From Oxalobacteraceae bacterium (GTDB lineage Bacteria > Pseudomonadota > Gammaproteobacteria > Burkholderiales > Burkholderiaceae_D): a stretch of DNA of 64,000 bases. Position 1 is the first letter of the stretch. Each line of letters begins with the position of its first letter. The notes below the pieces were generated by a model. It was not told where the DNA came from. It worked only from the letters and a program-made list of their open reading frames with translations, and searched no databases. The stretch lies in contig JABTBR010000018.1 of NCBI GenBank assembly GCA_013284265.1, positions 1 through 64,000 on the forward strand, given 5' to 3'. The position numbers and the translations under genes are program-made. Shown piece after piece: positions 1 through 10,443 of this stretch.

Positions 1-41
1 CCCGCCGGGTCAGACCCCAGGGGTACGCCTTGGGTTCTAAG
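1..41. repeat. Palindromic intergenic repeat, copy A (cut by window edge)
   Basis: This is the right part of a repeat found five times in the window. It keeps the right arm of the central hairpin (CGGGTCAGACCCC) and a right terminus GCCTTGGGTT, one base away from the GCCGTGGGTT of the best copies. The left half lies outside the window. It sits downstream of purB, in non-coding DNA like all other copies. Confidence 0.7.
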
Positions 42-70
42 GAAGTCGCCGGCACCTTGACGGGGACTTC

Positions 71-99
71 CAAAAAATAAGCCGGCATTCGCCGGCTTA
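71..99 (-). terminator. Rho-independent terminator of purB
   Basis: A perfect 9-bp stem (TAAGCCGGC at 78-86, GCCGGCTTA at 91-99) with a 4-base loop is followed, read leftwards, by a T-rich run. It starts 9 bases after the purB stop codon. A second inverted repeat, GGAAGTC at 41-47 with GACTTCC at 65-71, lies just beyond. Confidence 0.85.
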
Positions 100-108
100 G
101 GGTCAAAC

Positions 109-1536
<1,428 letters not shown>

Positions 1537-1626
1537 TTACCACTGGCGCGGACTTGGTCGCCGGTCCCCGCGCCAGCCGCCCATGCCGATGCTATACTGT
1601 TTGCTAATCTTCTACTATAAGCATTT

Positions 1627-2235
1627 ATGAAACTTATCGGTTCGCTTGCCAGTCCTTATGTCCGCAAAGTCCGGGTTGTTTTCGCGGAAAAAAAGCTCGA
1701 CTATCAGTTTGAACTGGAAGATGTGTGGGCGCCGCAGACGTCGATCCAGGACCTGAATCCGCTCGGCAAGGTGCCTTGCCTGCTGATGGACGATGGCAGC
1801 GCCATGTTCGATTCGCGCGTGATGGCCGAGTATCTCGACACGCTCACGCCGGTATGCAAGCTGCTGCCGCCGAATGGGCGCGACCGCGCCGACGTCAAGT
1901 GCTGGGAAGCGCTGGCCGACGGCGTGCTCGATGCCGCGATCCTGATGCGGCTGGAGCGGCTCCAGCGTCCGCCCGAGCTGCAAAGCGAAGCCTGGGTCGA
2001 ACGCCAGATGCGCAAGGTCACGCTGGGCCTGGCATCGATGGAAGCCAAGCTGGGCGAATCGCCTTACTGCGCCGGTAACCACTACACGCTGGCCGATGTG
2101 GCGGTCGGTTGCGCGCTGGGCTGGCTGGCCTTCCGCTTCCCCGCCATCGACTGGCGCGGCGAGCACCTGAACCTGGCGCGTCTGTACGACAAGCTGTCCG
2201 AACGCCAGTCCTTCAAGGATACCGCGCCGCAGTAA
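1627..2235 (+). CDS. YibF-like glutathione S-transferase
   Basis: This 202-residue cytosolic GST has the same length as E. coli YibF and a very similar beginning (MKLIGSLASPYVRKVRVVF). The N-terminal thioredoxin-like domain covers about residues 1-80, with the cis-proline motif NPLGKVP that binds the glutathione backbone. An all-helical C-terminal domain follows. The physiological substrate is unknown. The start has no clear Shine-Dalgarno sequence; TATACT at 1593-1598 could be a -10 box giving a short leader. The gene is divergent from purB, a pairing I recall as common in Burkholderiales. Confidence 0.88.
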   Translation: MKLIGSLASPYVRKVRVVFAEKKLDYQFELEDVWAPQTSIQDLNPLGKVPCLLMDDGSAMFDSRVMAEYLDTLTPVCKLLPPNGRDRADVKCWEALADGVLDAAILMRLERLQRPPELQSEAWVERQMRKVTLGLASMEAKLGESPYCAGNHYTLADVAVGCALGWLAFRFPAIDWRGEHLNLARLYDKLSERQSFKDTAPQ

Positions 2236-2301
2236 GCGGCACGGTCACAGGGTTCGCGCCGCCGGCCCGCGCCGGTGGCAGAGCGCATCGGGAAGCACCT
2301 C

Positions 2302-3360
2302 ATGAACAAGTCCACGACCAAGAGCGCTGTGCCGGAGAGCGTCACGCCGGCCCAGCAGCAGCGCCTGCAGATGGCCGACATCGCGCGGCTGGCGGGCGTG
2401 TCCACGTCCACCGTGTCGCGCGCGCTCAGCGGCAGCACCCTGGTCAACGAGGAAACCCGCACCCGCATCCTGGAGCTGGCGCGTTCGCTCAAATACTCCA
2501 TCAATATCGGCGCGCAGAACCTGCGCCTGAAGCAGAACCGCACCGTCGGCGTGGTCGTGCCCTACGACTCGGCCACGCGCCAGCATCTGTCCGATCCGTT
2601 TTTCCTCGGTATGCTGGGCAGCCTGGCCGATGCGCTCACCGAGCAGGGCTTCGACATGCTGGTCACCCGGGTCGACGCCGAGCAGCTCGACTCGGCCGCC
2701 GCACCCTTCGACAGCGGGCGCGTGATCGGCGTGGTGCTGATCGGCCAGTGGCGCCATCACGATCAACTCAATCAGCTGGCAGCGCGCAATGTGCCCATCG
2801 TGGTGTGGGGCGCGCAGCTGCCGCAGCAGCAGTACTGCACCGTCGGCGGCGACAACGTGGCCGGCGGGCGCATGGCCACCGCCCATCTGCTGGCGCAGGG
2901 GCGGCGTCGCATCGCCTTCCTGGGCGATGTGAATATGCCCGAAGTGGCGCAGCGCTATCGCGGCTATTGCGAGGCGCTGGCGGCCGAGGGCATCGCGCCC
3001 GATCCGGCCTTGCAGGTGAGCGCCTCCTTCCTGCCGGAAGCGGGCGCCCAGGCGATGCGCCAGCTGCATCAGGGCGGACAGTCCTTCGACGCCATCTTTG
3101 CCTGCAGCGACCTGCTGGCCATGACCGCCATCAATGCCTTGCGCCAGGATGGCGTGCAGGTGCCGCGGCAGGTGGCCGTGGTCGGCTATGACGATATTGA
3201 GCTGGCCAGCTATTTCCATCCGCCGCTAAGCAGCGTGCAGCAACCGATACGCGCGGCCGGCCGCGCGCTGGTGGCGACCTTGCTGGAACTGACCGAGGGC
3301 CGCCCGGCCAGTTCGGTGCAACTGCCCACGCAACTGATCGTGCGCGCCAGCAGCAGCTGA
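2302..3360 (+). CDS. LacI-family regulator of the sucrose locus (SuxR-like)
   Basis: This 352-residue LacI/PurR-family repressor has a helix-turn-helix near the N-terminus (MADIARLAGVSTSTVSRALS), a hinge helix, and a periplasmic-binding-protein-like effector domain from about residue 75. The ATG at 2302 is preferred over an upstream GTG at 2275 because it has GGGA upstream and leaves the normal short tail before the HTH. Palindromic LacI-type operators lie just downstream, ahead of the TonB-receptor gene, so it probably represses the receptor in the absence of sucrose or a derivative. The arrangement resembles Xanthomonas suxR. The effector identity is inferred. Confidence 0.88.
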   Translation: MNKSTTKSAVPESVTPAQQQRLQMADIARLAGVSTSTVSRALSGSTLVNEETRTRILELARSLKYSINIGAQNLRLKQNRTVGVVVPYDSATRQHLSDPFFLGMLGSLADALTEQGFDMLVTRVDAEQLDSAAAPFDSGRVIGVVLIGQWRHHDQLNQLAARNVPIVVWGAQLPQQQYCTVGGDNVAGGRMATAHLLAQGRRRIAFLGDVNMPEVAQRYRGYCEALAAEGIAPDPALQVSASFLPEAGAQAMRQLHQGGQSFDAIFACSDLLAMTAINALRQDGVQVPRQVAVVGYDDIELASYFHPPLSSVQQPIRAAGRALVATLLELTEGRPASSVQLPTQLIVRASSS

Positions 3361-3424
3361 TTTTCTTCCTTCTCCACTCCCTGTTTGTTGTTTTCGTTCC
3401 AAGCGACTCAAAATTCGACCCGCT

Positions 3425-3440
3425 TTGCAACCGTTTGCAT
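3425..3440. promoter_or_regulatory. Candidate LacI-type operator O1
   Basis: TTGCAACCGTTTGCAT is a slightly imperfect version of the perfect palindrome 160 bp downstream. It has the central CG and TTGCAA-type half-sites typical of LacI/PurR-family operators. It lies in the 344-base gap (3361-3704) between the LacI-type gene and the TonB-receptor gene. Apart from the two operators that gap holds an AT-rich stretch near 3440-3475 that could contain the promoter; I could not assign -35/-10 boxes confidently. Confidence 0.6.
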
Positions 3441-3584
3441 TGAATGCATAAATTAAAACTTTATTTTATGCCGGGCTGTCGCGTTTACGCACGGATGGAT
3501 AGCCATTTACAGCCTTGTTTTTAGCCGTTTCTCCTATGACGGACGGGTATTTTGCGGGCCGTTCATTCACGTTTTCACTGTGCA

Positions 3585-3600
3585 TTGCAATCGATTGCAA
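3585..3600. promoter_or_regulatory. Candidate LacI-type operator O2 (perfect palindrome)
   Basis: TTGCAATCGATTGCAA is a perfect 16-bp palindrome with a central CG, the standard form of a LacI-family operator. It lies 105 bp upstream of the TonB-receptor ATG. Its centre is exactly 160 bp from that of the related site at 3425-3440, compatible with two-site binding or looping by the repressor encoded next door. Confidence 0.75.
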
Positions 3601-3704
3601 AAATTTTGAAATCGATGAATAATGGCGCACCTGCTCAAACAATCAGCACCCGGGTACTAACAGCCGCCTCGAAGCGGCGCACGATACTTACTGGAGGAGA
3701 CACA

Positions 3705-6023
3705 ATGGATGCACGTAACGTCAAACTGAATGCCATCGCCGCGGCTGTCGCCATGGCGGTCCTGCACATGGGGAATGCACTGGCGCAGGAACCGGCCGGC
3801 GTTCCCGCGACCCCGGCCCTGCCGGCCGCCGCCGACAAGAGCGATGGACTGAACCTGGAGCGCGTGGTCGTCACCGGCACCACCGGCGGCTCGTCCAAGA
3901 TGAAGTCCAGCGTCTCGATGAGCACGATGGAACTCGACACCATCAAGAACGCCGCGCCGACCAGCGCCGCCGACGTGCTGCGCGCGATTCCCGGCCTGCG
4001 CTCGGAATCGTCTGGCGGCGAAGGCAATGCCAACATCACCGTGCGCGGCGTGCCGATTTCGGCCGGCGGTGCGCGCTATGTGCAGATCCAGGAAGACGGG
4101 CTGCCGGTGCTGCAATCGGGCGACTTCAACTTCATCACGCCGGACAGCTTCGTCAAGATCGACGGCGGCCTCGATCACCTGGAAGTGGTGCGCGGCGGTT
4201 CGGCCTCCACCCTGGCCAGCAATTCGCCGGGCGGCATCATCAACTTCATCAGCAAGACCGGCAAGGAGCAGGGCGGCAGCGTCGGCATCAGCCGTGGCCT
4301 GAACTACGACCAGACCCGCTACGACTTCGACTACGGCACCCCGATCTCCGACAAGACCCGCGTCTTCATCGGCGGCCATTACCGCACCGGCGAAGGCATC
4401 CGCAAGACCGGCATGAGCACCGAGGACGGCGGCCAGATCCGCGCCAACCTGACCCACGAATTCGAGCAGGGCTTCATCCGCGTATCGCTCAAGCATGTGG
4501 ACGACAAATCGCCGACCGCGCTGCCGGTACCGGTGCAGGTGGTCAATGGCCAGGTGCGCGAAATCGCCGGCATCGATACTCGCAAGGTCAGCTTCTATTC
4601 GCCGCACTGGGTGCGCGATGTCACGCTGGACAAGAACAATGGCCACGTCTCGACCAATGTCAACGACGGCCTGAGCGTCAAGAGCGACGCCTTCGGACTG
4701 GAAGGCTCCTTCAATCTGGGCAATGGCTGGACCCTGAGTGACAAATTCCGCAAGTCCAATAACAGCGGCCGCTTCACCGGCGTCTTCCCCGCCAATAACG
4801 GCACCGTAGGCAGTTATGTATTCGCCACCGGCCCGAACAAAGGCCAGGCCTACAATGGCCGCGCCTTTTCGGCGGTGGTGTTCAATACCTCGATCGACGA
4901 CGCGGGCAATACGCTGAACGACACCAAGCTGGCCAAGACCTTTGAACTGGGCGGCGGCGCCAAGCTGACCGGCACGGTAGGCTTGTACAGCTCGATCCAG
5001 AAGCTGGGCCTGACCTGGAACTTCAATGAATACCTGATGCAGGCCACTGGCGACAAACCGGCCCTGCTGCAAACGGCCAGCGGCACGCCCGGCCTGATCG
5101 GCCCGGCCTTCGGCGGCTGCTGCTCGCGCGCGGTGGACATGGAATACAAGCTGACGTCGCCCTATCTGAACGTGGGCTACGAAATCGGCGGCCTGAATCT
5201 GGATGCCGGCGTGCGCCAGGACAAGCAGCGCGCCAACGGCACGGCCAACATCGCCACCAATGCGCAGCGCTACGAGGCCGCGACCCAGCAACTGGTGGAC
5301 TACCGCATCGACCACACCTCCTATTCGCTGGGCGCCAACTACAAGATCGACCGCAATCTGGCGGTGTTCGGCCGGGTCAGCGATGGCGTCGCCTTCAATG
5401 CCGACCGTATCCTGTTTGGCACCCCGCTCGATGGCAGCGCGCCGATCAACATCAACACCGTCAAGCAGATCGAAGGCGGCGTCAAATGGCGGCGCGGTGG
5501 CATCAGCAGCTTTGTGACGCTGTTCCAGGCCAAGACCGACGAGAGCAACTACGAAGCGACCACCCAGCGCAGCACTTCCAACAGCTACGACGCCAAGGGT
5601 GTGGAAGTGGAAGCGGCTTACACCATGGGCGACTTCCGTGTGAGCGGCGGGCTGACTTATACCCATGCCAAGATCACCGGCACCGCGCCTGGGGATGTGG
5701 CTTTGATCGGTAATACGCCGCGCCGCCAGGCCAAGGTGATTTACCAGATCGCGCCGAGCTACAGCTGGAACGACGCCACCTTCGGCGCCAGCATTGTCGG
5801 CACGGGGAAGTCCTGGGCCGATGATGCGCACACCATCATGATGCCGGCTTATCAGGTGGTGAACGCGTATGTGAACTACCAGCTCACGCCCAAGGCGCTG
5901 GTGGCCCTGAGCGCGAACAATCTGTTCGACAAGATCGGCTATACCGAAGTTGAGGGCGACGGCCATGCCGCGCGCTCGATCAGTGGCCGCGCGGTCAAGC
6001 TGAGTCTGAGCTACGCGTTCTAA
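3705..6023 (+). CDS. TonB-dependent outer-membrane receptor, probably for sucrose (SuxA-like)
   Basis: This 772-residue outer-membrane protein should take up a nutrient through TonB/ExbB/ExbD energy. It has a signal peptide ending near ALA-QEP (about residue 27), a TonB-box-like segment (ERVVVTG), a plug domain at about residues 50-175 and a 22-strand-type barrel ending in the typical C-terminal aromatic (SLSYAF). ATG 3705 has an excellent GGAGGAGA ribosome site; an upstream in-frame extension lacks one. Position between a LacI regulator and an amylosucrase, as in the Xanthomonas sux locus, suggests sucrose as substrate. That substrate is inferred from context only. Confidence 0.9.
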   Translation: MDARNVKLNAIAAAVAMAVLHMGNALAQEPAGVPATPALPAAADKSDGLNLERVVVTGTTGGSSKMKSSVSMSTMELDTIKNAAPTSAADVLRAIPGLRSESSGGEGNANITVRGVPISAGGARYVQIQEDGLPVLQSGDFNFITPDSFVKIDGGLDHLEVVRGGSASTLASNSPGGIINFISKTGKEQGGSVGISRGLNYDQTRYDFDYGTPISDKTRVFIGGHYRTGEGIRKTGMSTEDGGQIRANLTHEFEQGFIRVSLKHVDDKSPTALPVPVQVVNGQVREIAGIDTRKVSFYSPHWVRDVTLDKNNGHVSTNVNDGLSVKSDAFGLEGSFNLGNGWTLSDKFRKSNNSGRFTGVFPANNGTVGSYVFATGPNKGQAYNGRAFSAVVFNTSIDDAGNTLNDTKLAKTFELGGGAKLTGTVGLYSSIQKLGLTWNFNEYLMQATGDKPALLQTASGTPGLIGPAFGGCCSRAVDMEYKLTSPYLNVGYEIGGLNLDAGVRQDKQRANGTANIATNAQRYEAATQQLVDYRIDHTSYSLGANYKIDRNLAVFGRVSDGVAFNADRILFGTPLDGSAPININTVKQIEGGVKWRRGGISSFVTLFQAKTDESNYEATTQRSTSNSYDAKGVEVEAAYTMGDFRVSGGLTYTHAKITGTAPGDVALIGNTPRRQAKVIYQIAPSYSWNDATFGASIVGTGKSWADDAHTIMMPAYQVVNAYVNYQLTPKALVALSANNLFDKIGYTEVEGDGHAARSISGRAVKLSLSYAF

Positions 6024-6058
6024 TCCCGCTGTGGAAGTGGCGTGCCGCGCTGCATGCT

Positions 6059-6127
6059 TAAACCCACGGCAAAGAGCCGGGGTACGACCCGTCGGGTCGT
6101 ACCCCAGGGGTCAGCCTTGGGTTCTAA
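6059..6127. repeat. Palindromic intergenic repeat, copy B (short form)
   Basis: The left terminus AACCCACGGC is followed by AAAGAGCC, then a 27-base hairpin with 13-bp perfect arms (GGGGTACGACCCG and its complement, single-base loop), then a right terminus GCCTTGGGTT. It lies between the receptor gene and the amylosucrase gene on the same strand, so a transcript reading through would carry a strong hairpin there. Confidence 0.85.
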
Positions 6128-6169
6128 CACTGCCACCGGCCTTTCGCTTCCCGCAAATACCATTACACA

Positions 6170-8038
6170 ATGACTAATACCCTGACTCCTTCTGAGCGCA
6201 TGCTCGCCGTGCTGCCCGACGCATTGCGCGCCGACGCGAGCCGCCGTCTGGCCACCCGCGCCGAACCGCTGCGCGCGCTGCTGGCCGGCCTGTATGGCGA
6301 ACACGCCGACTTCCAGCCCTGGCTGGGCGAATTGATGGAGACCCTGGGTACGCTGCTGGCGGCCCGTCCAGGCGAACTGCGCCAGCTCGATGCACAGCGC
6401 GAGGCGCAGCCCGACTGGTTCCTGAACCAGCGCATGCTGGGCTATTGCGCCTACGTGCAGAACTTCGGCGCGACCCTGAACGGCGTGGCCAGTCACATTC
6501 CACACCTGCAGGAACTGGGCGTCAGCTATCTGCACCTGCTGCCTTTCCTCAAGCCGCGCGAAGGCGAAAGCGATGGCGGTTTCGCGGTGGCCGACTTCGA
6601 CCAGGTCGATCCCGCGCTGGGCAACAATGCCGATCTGGAAGCGCTGACGGGGCGTCTGCGTGGCGCCGGCATCAGCCTGTGCTCGGACTTTATCCTGAAT
6701 CACGTGGCCGACGACCATGTCTGGGCACGGGCCGCGCGAGCCGGTGATGCCGAGGCCCGCGCCATGTTCCACGTGTTCCCCGACCGTGCCATGCCGGACC
6801 GTTACGAGAGCACGCTGGGCCAGGTCTTCCCCCAGGTCGCACCGGGCAATTTCACCCATATCGCCGCGCTGGATGCCTGGGTCTGGACCACCTTCTATCC
6901 CTACCAGTGGGACCTGAACTACGCCAACCCCGCCGTGTTCGCGGCCATGGCTGCCACCTTGCTGCGGCTGGCCAATCGCGGCATCGAAGTATTCCGGCTC
7001 GACTCCACCGCCTTCCTGTGGAAGCGCGAAGGCACGAACTGCATGAACCAGCCGGAAGCCCATGCGCTGCTGCAGGCGCTGCGCGCGGTGGTGGATATCG
7101 CCGCGCCGGGCGTATTGCTGAAGGCCGAGGCGATCGTGCCTACCCGCGAACTGCCGGCCTACTTCGGCAGCGCGGACGCGCCCGAATGCCATATCGCCTA
7201 CCACAGCAGCCTGATGGCGGCCGGCTGGGCCGCGCTGGCCGAGGATAATCCATCCCTGCTGCGCGAGGTGATCGCCACCACGCCGGCCCTGCCACCGTCG
7301 GCCAGCTGGCTCAGTTACGTGCGCTGTCATGACGATATCGGCTGGAACGTGCTGCGCGCCGAGGCGGCCGCCGACGGCAGCGATGCCAAGGCGCGGCTGG
7401 CGCGCATCGCCCAGTTCTTCAGCGGCGCCAACGATAGCTATGCCAGCGGCGCGGCCTTCCAGAGCAGCGACCCGAACGCGGCCCACGGCAGCAACGGCAT
7501 GGCCGCCTCCTTGGCCGGGCTGGAAAAAGCCACCGGCCCGCAGCAGCGCGCCGCCGCGCTGCGCCGCCTGCAACTGCTGCACGGCCTGGCGCTGAGCTTT
7601 GGCGCCTTGCCGGTGCTGTACATGGGCGACGAACTGGCGCAGCAGAACGACTACAGCTACACCAGGCGTCCGCAGCACGCGATGGACAGCCGCTGGCTGC
7701 AACGCCCACCGTTCGAGACGGGGCGCTGGCGCGAGCGGCTGGACCGTAGCCGCACCAGCGGCGCCATGTTTGCCCAGCTGTGCCGCCTGGTGCAACTGCG
7801 CCGCCACCACGATGCGCTGGCCGCCGCCGCGCCCCGCACCCTGCTGGACGGGGGCGATCCGGCCATCCTGGCGCTGGCGCGCGGCCCCGATTTACTGGTG
7901 CTGATGAATTTTTCCGGTCAGCCGCGCCGTTTTGCGCTGTCCGGACGCTGGACTGACTGCCTGTCCGACCGCATACTGGTGGGTGATATTCCACTGGAAC
8001 CGTGGGCCATGCTTTGGCTTGAGCGCACGGAGGACTAA
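6170..8038 (+). CDS. Amylosucrase-family glycoside hydrolase (GH13)
   Basis: The 622-residue GH13 enzyme should act on sucrose in the cytoplasm, transferring glucose to an alpha-1,4-glucan or to water and releasing fructose. By comparison with Neisseria polysaccharea amylosucrase, the nucleophile is D278 (FRLDST), the acid/base E320 (KAEAIV) and the third carboxylate D388 (RCHDDIGW). The sucrose-pocket pair D135 (ESDGG) and the Arg of MDSRW are also present. The residue matching Arg226 of the Neisseria enzyme is Gly217, so the polymerising/hydrolysing balance may differ. The next gene is a fructokinase. There is no obvious Shine-Dalgarno sequence at ATG 6170. Confidence 0.9.
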   Translation: MTNTLTPSERMLAVLPDALRADASRRLATRAEPLRALLAGLYGEHADFQPWLGELMETLGTLLAARPGELRQLDAQREAQPDWFLNQRMLGYCAYVQNFGATLNGVASHIPHLQELGVSYLHLLPFLKPREGESDGGFAVADFDQVDPALGNNADLEALTGRLRGAGISLCSDFILNHVADDHVWARAARAGDAEARAMFHVFPDRAMPDRYESTLGQVFPQVAPGNFTHIAALDAWVWTTFYPYQWDLNYANPAVFAAMAATLLRLANRGIEVFRLDSTAFLWKREGTNCMNQPEAHALLQALRAVVDIAAPGVLLKAEAIVPTRELPAYFGSADAPECHIAYHSSLMAAGWAALAEDNPSLLREVIATTPALPPSASWLSYVRCHDDIGWNVLRAEAAADGSDAKARLARIAQFFSGANDSYASGAAFQSSDPNAAHGSNGMAASLAGLEKATGPQQRAAALRRLQLLHGLALSFGALPVLYMGDELAQQNDYSYTRRPQHAMDSRWLQRPPFETGRWRERLDRSRTSGAMFAQLCRLVQLRRHHDALAAAAPRTLLDGGDPAILALARGPDLLVLMNFSGQPRRFALSGRWTDCLSDRILVGDIPLEPWAMLWLERTED

Positions 8039-8061
8039 GACGGCACAGACAGGAGCGGGAC

Positions 8062-9012
8062 ATGGGCGCACAGCAGGCAATCGCGGTATTCGGCGAAGCA
8101 TTGGTCGATGATTTCATCACGGAGCAGGTGGTAGGCGGGGCACCTTTCAATGTGGCGCGCAATCTGGCCGCCTTCGGTGCGGCCACCCTGATGATCACGC
8201 GGATTGGCCAGGACAAGAACGGCGCGCTGGTGCGGGCCGAGTTCGAGCGCTTCGGCATGAGCACCACCGGCCTGCAGGCCGATGTGAAGGAAGCCACCGG
8301 CCGGGTGGTGGTCGAGCGCGACGGCGAGGGCGGACACCGCTTCACCATCCTGCCCGACCAGGCCTACGACTACGTGGAAGCCGAGCCGGCCCTGGCCGCA
8401 TTGGCGGACACCCCGCCGGCGGTGCTGTACTTCGGCACGGTGGCGCAGCGGCATCCGCGCTCGCGCGCCACTTTGCTGGCCTTGCTGGAAGCGACCAAGG
8501 CCAAGCGCTATCTGGACCTGAATGTGCGTGAAGGGCAGGTGACGGAACGGCGCGTATTCGAGTCGCTGCACCAGGCCGACATCGTCAAGGTCAACGAGAC
8601 CGAGTTGCAGGATCTGTTCAACTGGTACGCGCATGTGCGCCTGGGCACCCAGCAGATGGACAAGCCGGAACTGGTGGCGGCCTGCCGCCGCCTGATCCGC
8701 ACCTTCGCGCTGGAAGGGCTGGTGGTGACGCTGGCCGAGCGCGGCGCGGTGTACTTCGACGCCGATGGCAGCGTGGTGTCGGACTTCAACACCCAGGCGC
8801 CGGAACGGCTGGTCGACAGCGTGGGCGCGGGAGATGCCTTCTCGGCGGTGTTCCTGTATGGCCGCGCGCAGGGCTGGGACCTGGCGCTGACGATGGCGCG
8901 GGCGAATGCCTTTGCCGGTGCGGTATGTGGTTTTGCGGGTGCGGCGTCGCCGGACCTGAGTTTCTATCAATCCTGGATCGCGCGCTGGCAAGGCGGCGAT
9001 CCCTTACCCTGA
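8062..9012 (+). CDS. PfkB-family fructokinase
   Basis: This 316-residue ribokinase-fold sugar kinase has an N-terminal substrate region with a GGAPFNVA motif and the C-terminal PfkB signature DSVGAGDAFSA, with catalytic base D258. It probably phosphorylates the fructose freed by the amylosucrase to fructose 6-phosphate. It starts 23 bases after the amylosucrase stop with an AGGAGCGGG ribosome site, and the transporter gene follows 15 bases later, so the three form an operon. Specificity for fructose rests on this context; other hexoses or nucleosides remain possible. Confidence 0.87.
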   Translation: MGAQQAIAVFGEALVDDFITEQVVGGAPFNVARNLAAFGAATLMITRIGQDKNGALVRAEFERFGMSTTGLQADVKEATGRVVVERDGEGGHRFTILPDQAYDYVEAEPALAALADTPPAVLYFGTVAQRHPRSRATLLALLEATKAKRYLDLNVREGQVTERRVFESLHQADIVKVNETELQDLFNWYAHVRLGTQQMDKPELVAACRRLIRTFALEGLVVTLAERGAVYFDADGSVVSDFNTQAPERLVDSVGAGDAFSAVFLYGRAQGWDLALTMARANAFAGAVCGFAGAASPDLSFYQSWIARWQGGDPLP

Positions 9013-9027
9013 TCCACTGGAGCCGCC

Positions 9028-10386
9028 ATGGCGTCACACAAACCGCGTCTGTCCTTCTGGCAGATCATTAATATGAACATCGGCTTCTTCGGCATCCAGT
9101 TCAGTTTCGGGCTGCAGCAAAGCAGCATGAGCCCGATCTACAAATACCTGGGTGCCGATGAAGCGAGCCTGCCCTACCTGTGGCTGGCCGGGCCGATGAC
9201 CGGTTTGCTGATCCAGCCCCTGATCGGCGCCATGAGCGACCGTACCGTGACGCGCTGGGGCCGCCGCACTCCCTACTTCCTGATCGGCGCCATCCTGTGC
9301 AGCCTGGGTTTATTGGCGATGCCGTTCAGCCCTACGCTGTGGATGGCGGCCAGCCTGCTGTGGATACTCGACGCGGCCAATAATGTGACGATGGAGCCTT
9401 ACCGCGCCTTCGTCAGCGACAAGCTGGAACCGAGCCAGCATTCGCTCGGCTTCCTGACCCAGAGCGCCTTCACGGGGCTGGGCCAGACGCTGGCCTATCT
9501 GACGCCCTCGCTGCTGGTCTGGATGGGCATGAACAAGGATGCCGTCAACGGCAGTCATATTCCCCACATCGTCATCGTGGCCTTCCTGATCGGCGCGGTG
9601 TTCTCGCTGGCCTCTATCCTGTGGACGCTGAAGACCACGCCGGAAAATCCGCTCAGCGCCGAGGAACTGGTGGCGCTGCGCGCCCGTCCGCAAGGCTGGC
9701 GCCACACGCTGGCCGAGATCGGCGATGCAATCCGCGAGATGCCGCCGACCATGCGCCAGCTGGCGCTGGTCAAGCTGTTCCAGTGGTACGCCATGTTCTG
9801 CTACTGGCAGTACATCATGCTGTCGCTGGCGCAGACGATCTACGGTACCAGCGACCAGGCATCGGAAGGCTTCCGCGATGCGGGGCTGCTGAGCGGGCAG
9901 GTGGGTGCCTTCTACAATGCTGTGGCTTTTGTCGGCGCGCTGGCGCTGGTGCCGTTCACGCGCCGCTTCGGTCCCAAGATCATGCACAGCATCTGCCTGG
10001 CGCTGGCCGGGGTGGGCATGCTGTGCATTCCGATGATCCATACACCGTGGCTGCTGTTTGTGCCGATGGTCGGCATCGGCCTGGCCTGGGCCAGCATGAT
10101 GGGCAATCCCTATGTGATGCTGGCCGGCTGTATTCCGCCCGAGCGCACCGGGGTGTACATGGGGATCTTCAATATGTTCATCGTGATCCCGATGATCATC
10201 CAGATCTTCACGCTGCCGCTGTATTACCACGCATGGCTCGATGGGAAGCCGGAAAATGTGATCCGTCTGGCCGGCGGCCTGCTGCTGTGCGGCGCCGTGG
10301 CGGTGCTGAAGGTGAAGCTGAATAAAATAAAGGCCAGCGCGAACGCTGGCCTTCCTGAAGCGCAAACCAGGGTGGCACACAACTAA
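9028..10386 (+). CDS. MFS/GPH-type sugar transporter, probably sucrose (SuxC-like)
   Basis: The 452-residue inner-membrane protein has 12 predicted hydrophobic segments and, in the loop after helix 2, the motif [13 protein letters not shown], typical of proton-coupled disaccharide/glycoside transporters (GPH or SLC45-like). It probably carries sucrose across the inner membrane after passage through the TonB receptor. GGAG lies 6 bases upstream of ATG 9028. Its last 20 codons overlap a terminator hairpin that serves the convergent bfr gene, so the C-terminal tail after the hairpin is probably not functionally constrained. Confidence 0.87.
   Translation: MASHKPRLSFWQIINMNIGFFGIQFSFGLQQSSMSPIYKYLGADEASLPYLWLAGPMTGLLIQPLIGAMSDRTVTRWGRRTPYFLIGAILCSLGLLAMPFSPTLWMAASLLWILDAANNVTMEPYRAFVSDKLEPSQHSLGFLTQSAFTGLGQTLAYLTPSLLVWMGMNKDAVNGSHIPHIVIVAFLIGAVFSLASILWTLKTTPENPLSAEELVALRARPQGWRHTLAEIGDAIREMPPTMRQLALVKLFQWYAMFCYWQYIMLSLAQTIYGTSDQASEGFRDAGLLSGQVGAFYNAVAFVGALALVPFTRRFGPKIMHSICLALAGVGMLCIPMIHTPWLLFVPMVGIGLAWASMMGNPYVMLAGCIPPERTGVYMGIFNMFIVIPMIIQIFTLPLYYHAWLDGKPENVIRLAGGLLLCGAVAVLKVKLNKIKASANAGLPEAQTRVAHN
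10320..10353 (-). terminator. Terminator of bfr, lying inside the convergent transporter gene
   Basis: A perfect 10-bp stem (AAGGCCAGCG at 10330-10339, CGCTGGCCTT at 10344-10353) with a CGAA loop is followed, read leftwards, by TTATTTTATT. This is a good rho-independent terminator for minus-strand transcripts from bfr. Rightward transcripts meet no T-run after it. Confidence 0.75.
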
Positions 10387-10443
10387 GGCGTCACCGGATT
10401 TGCATGCTGTAGCGGACAGCGCCTTGCTGCCCGCGCTGGCGAA

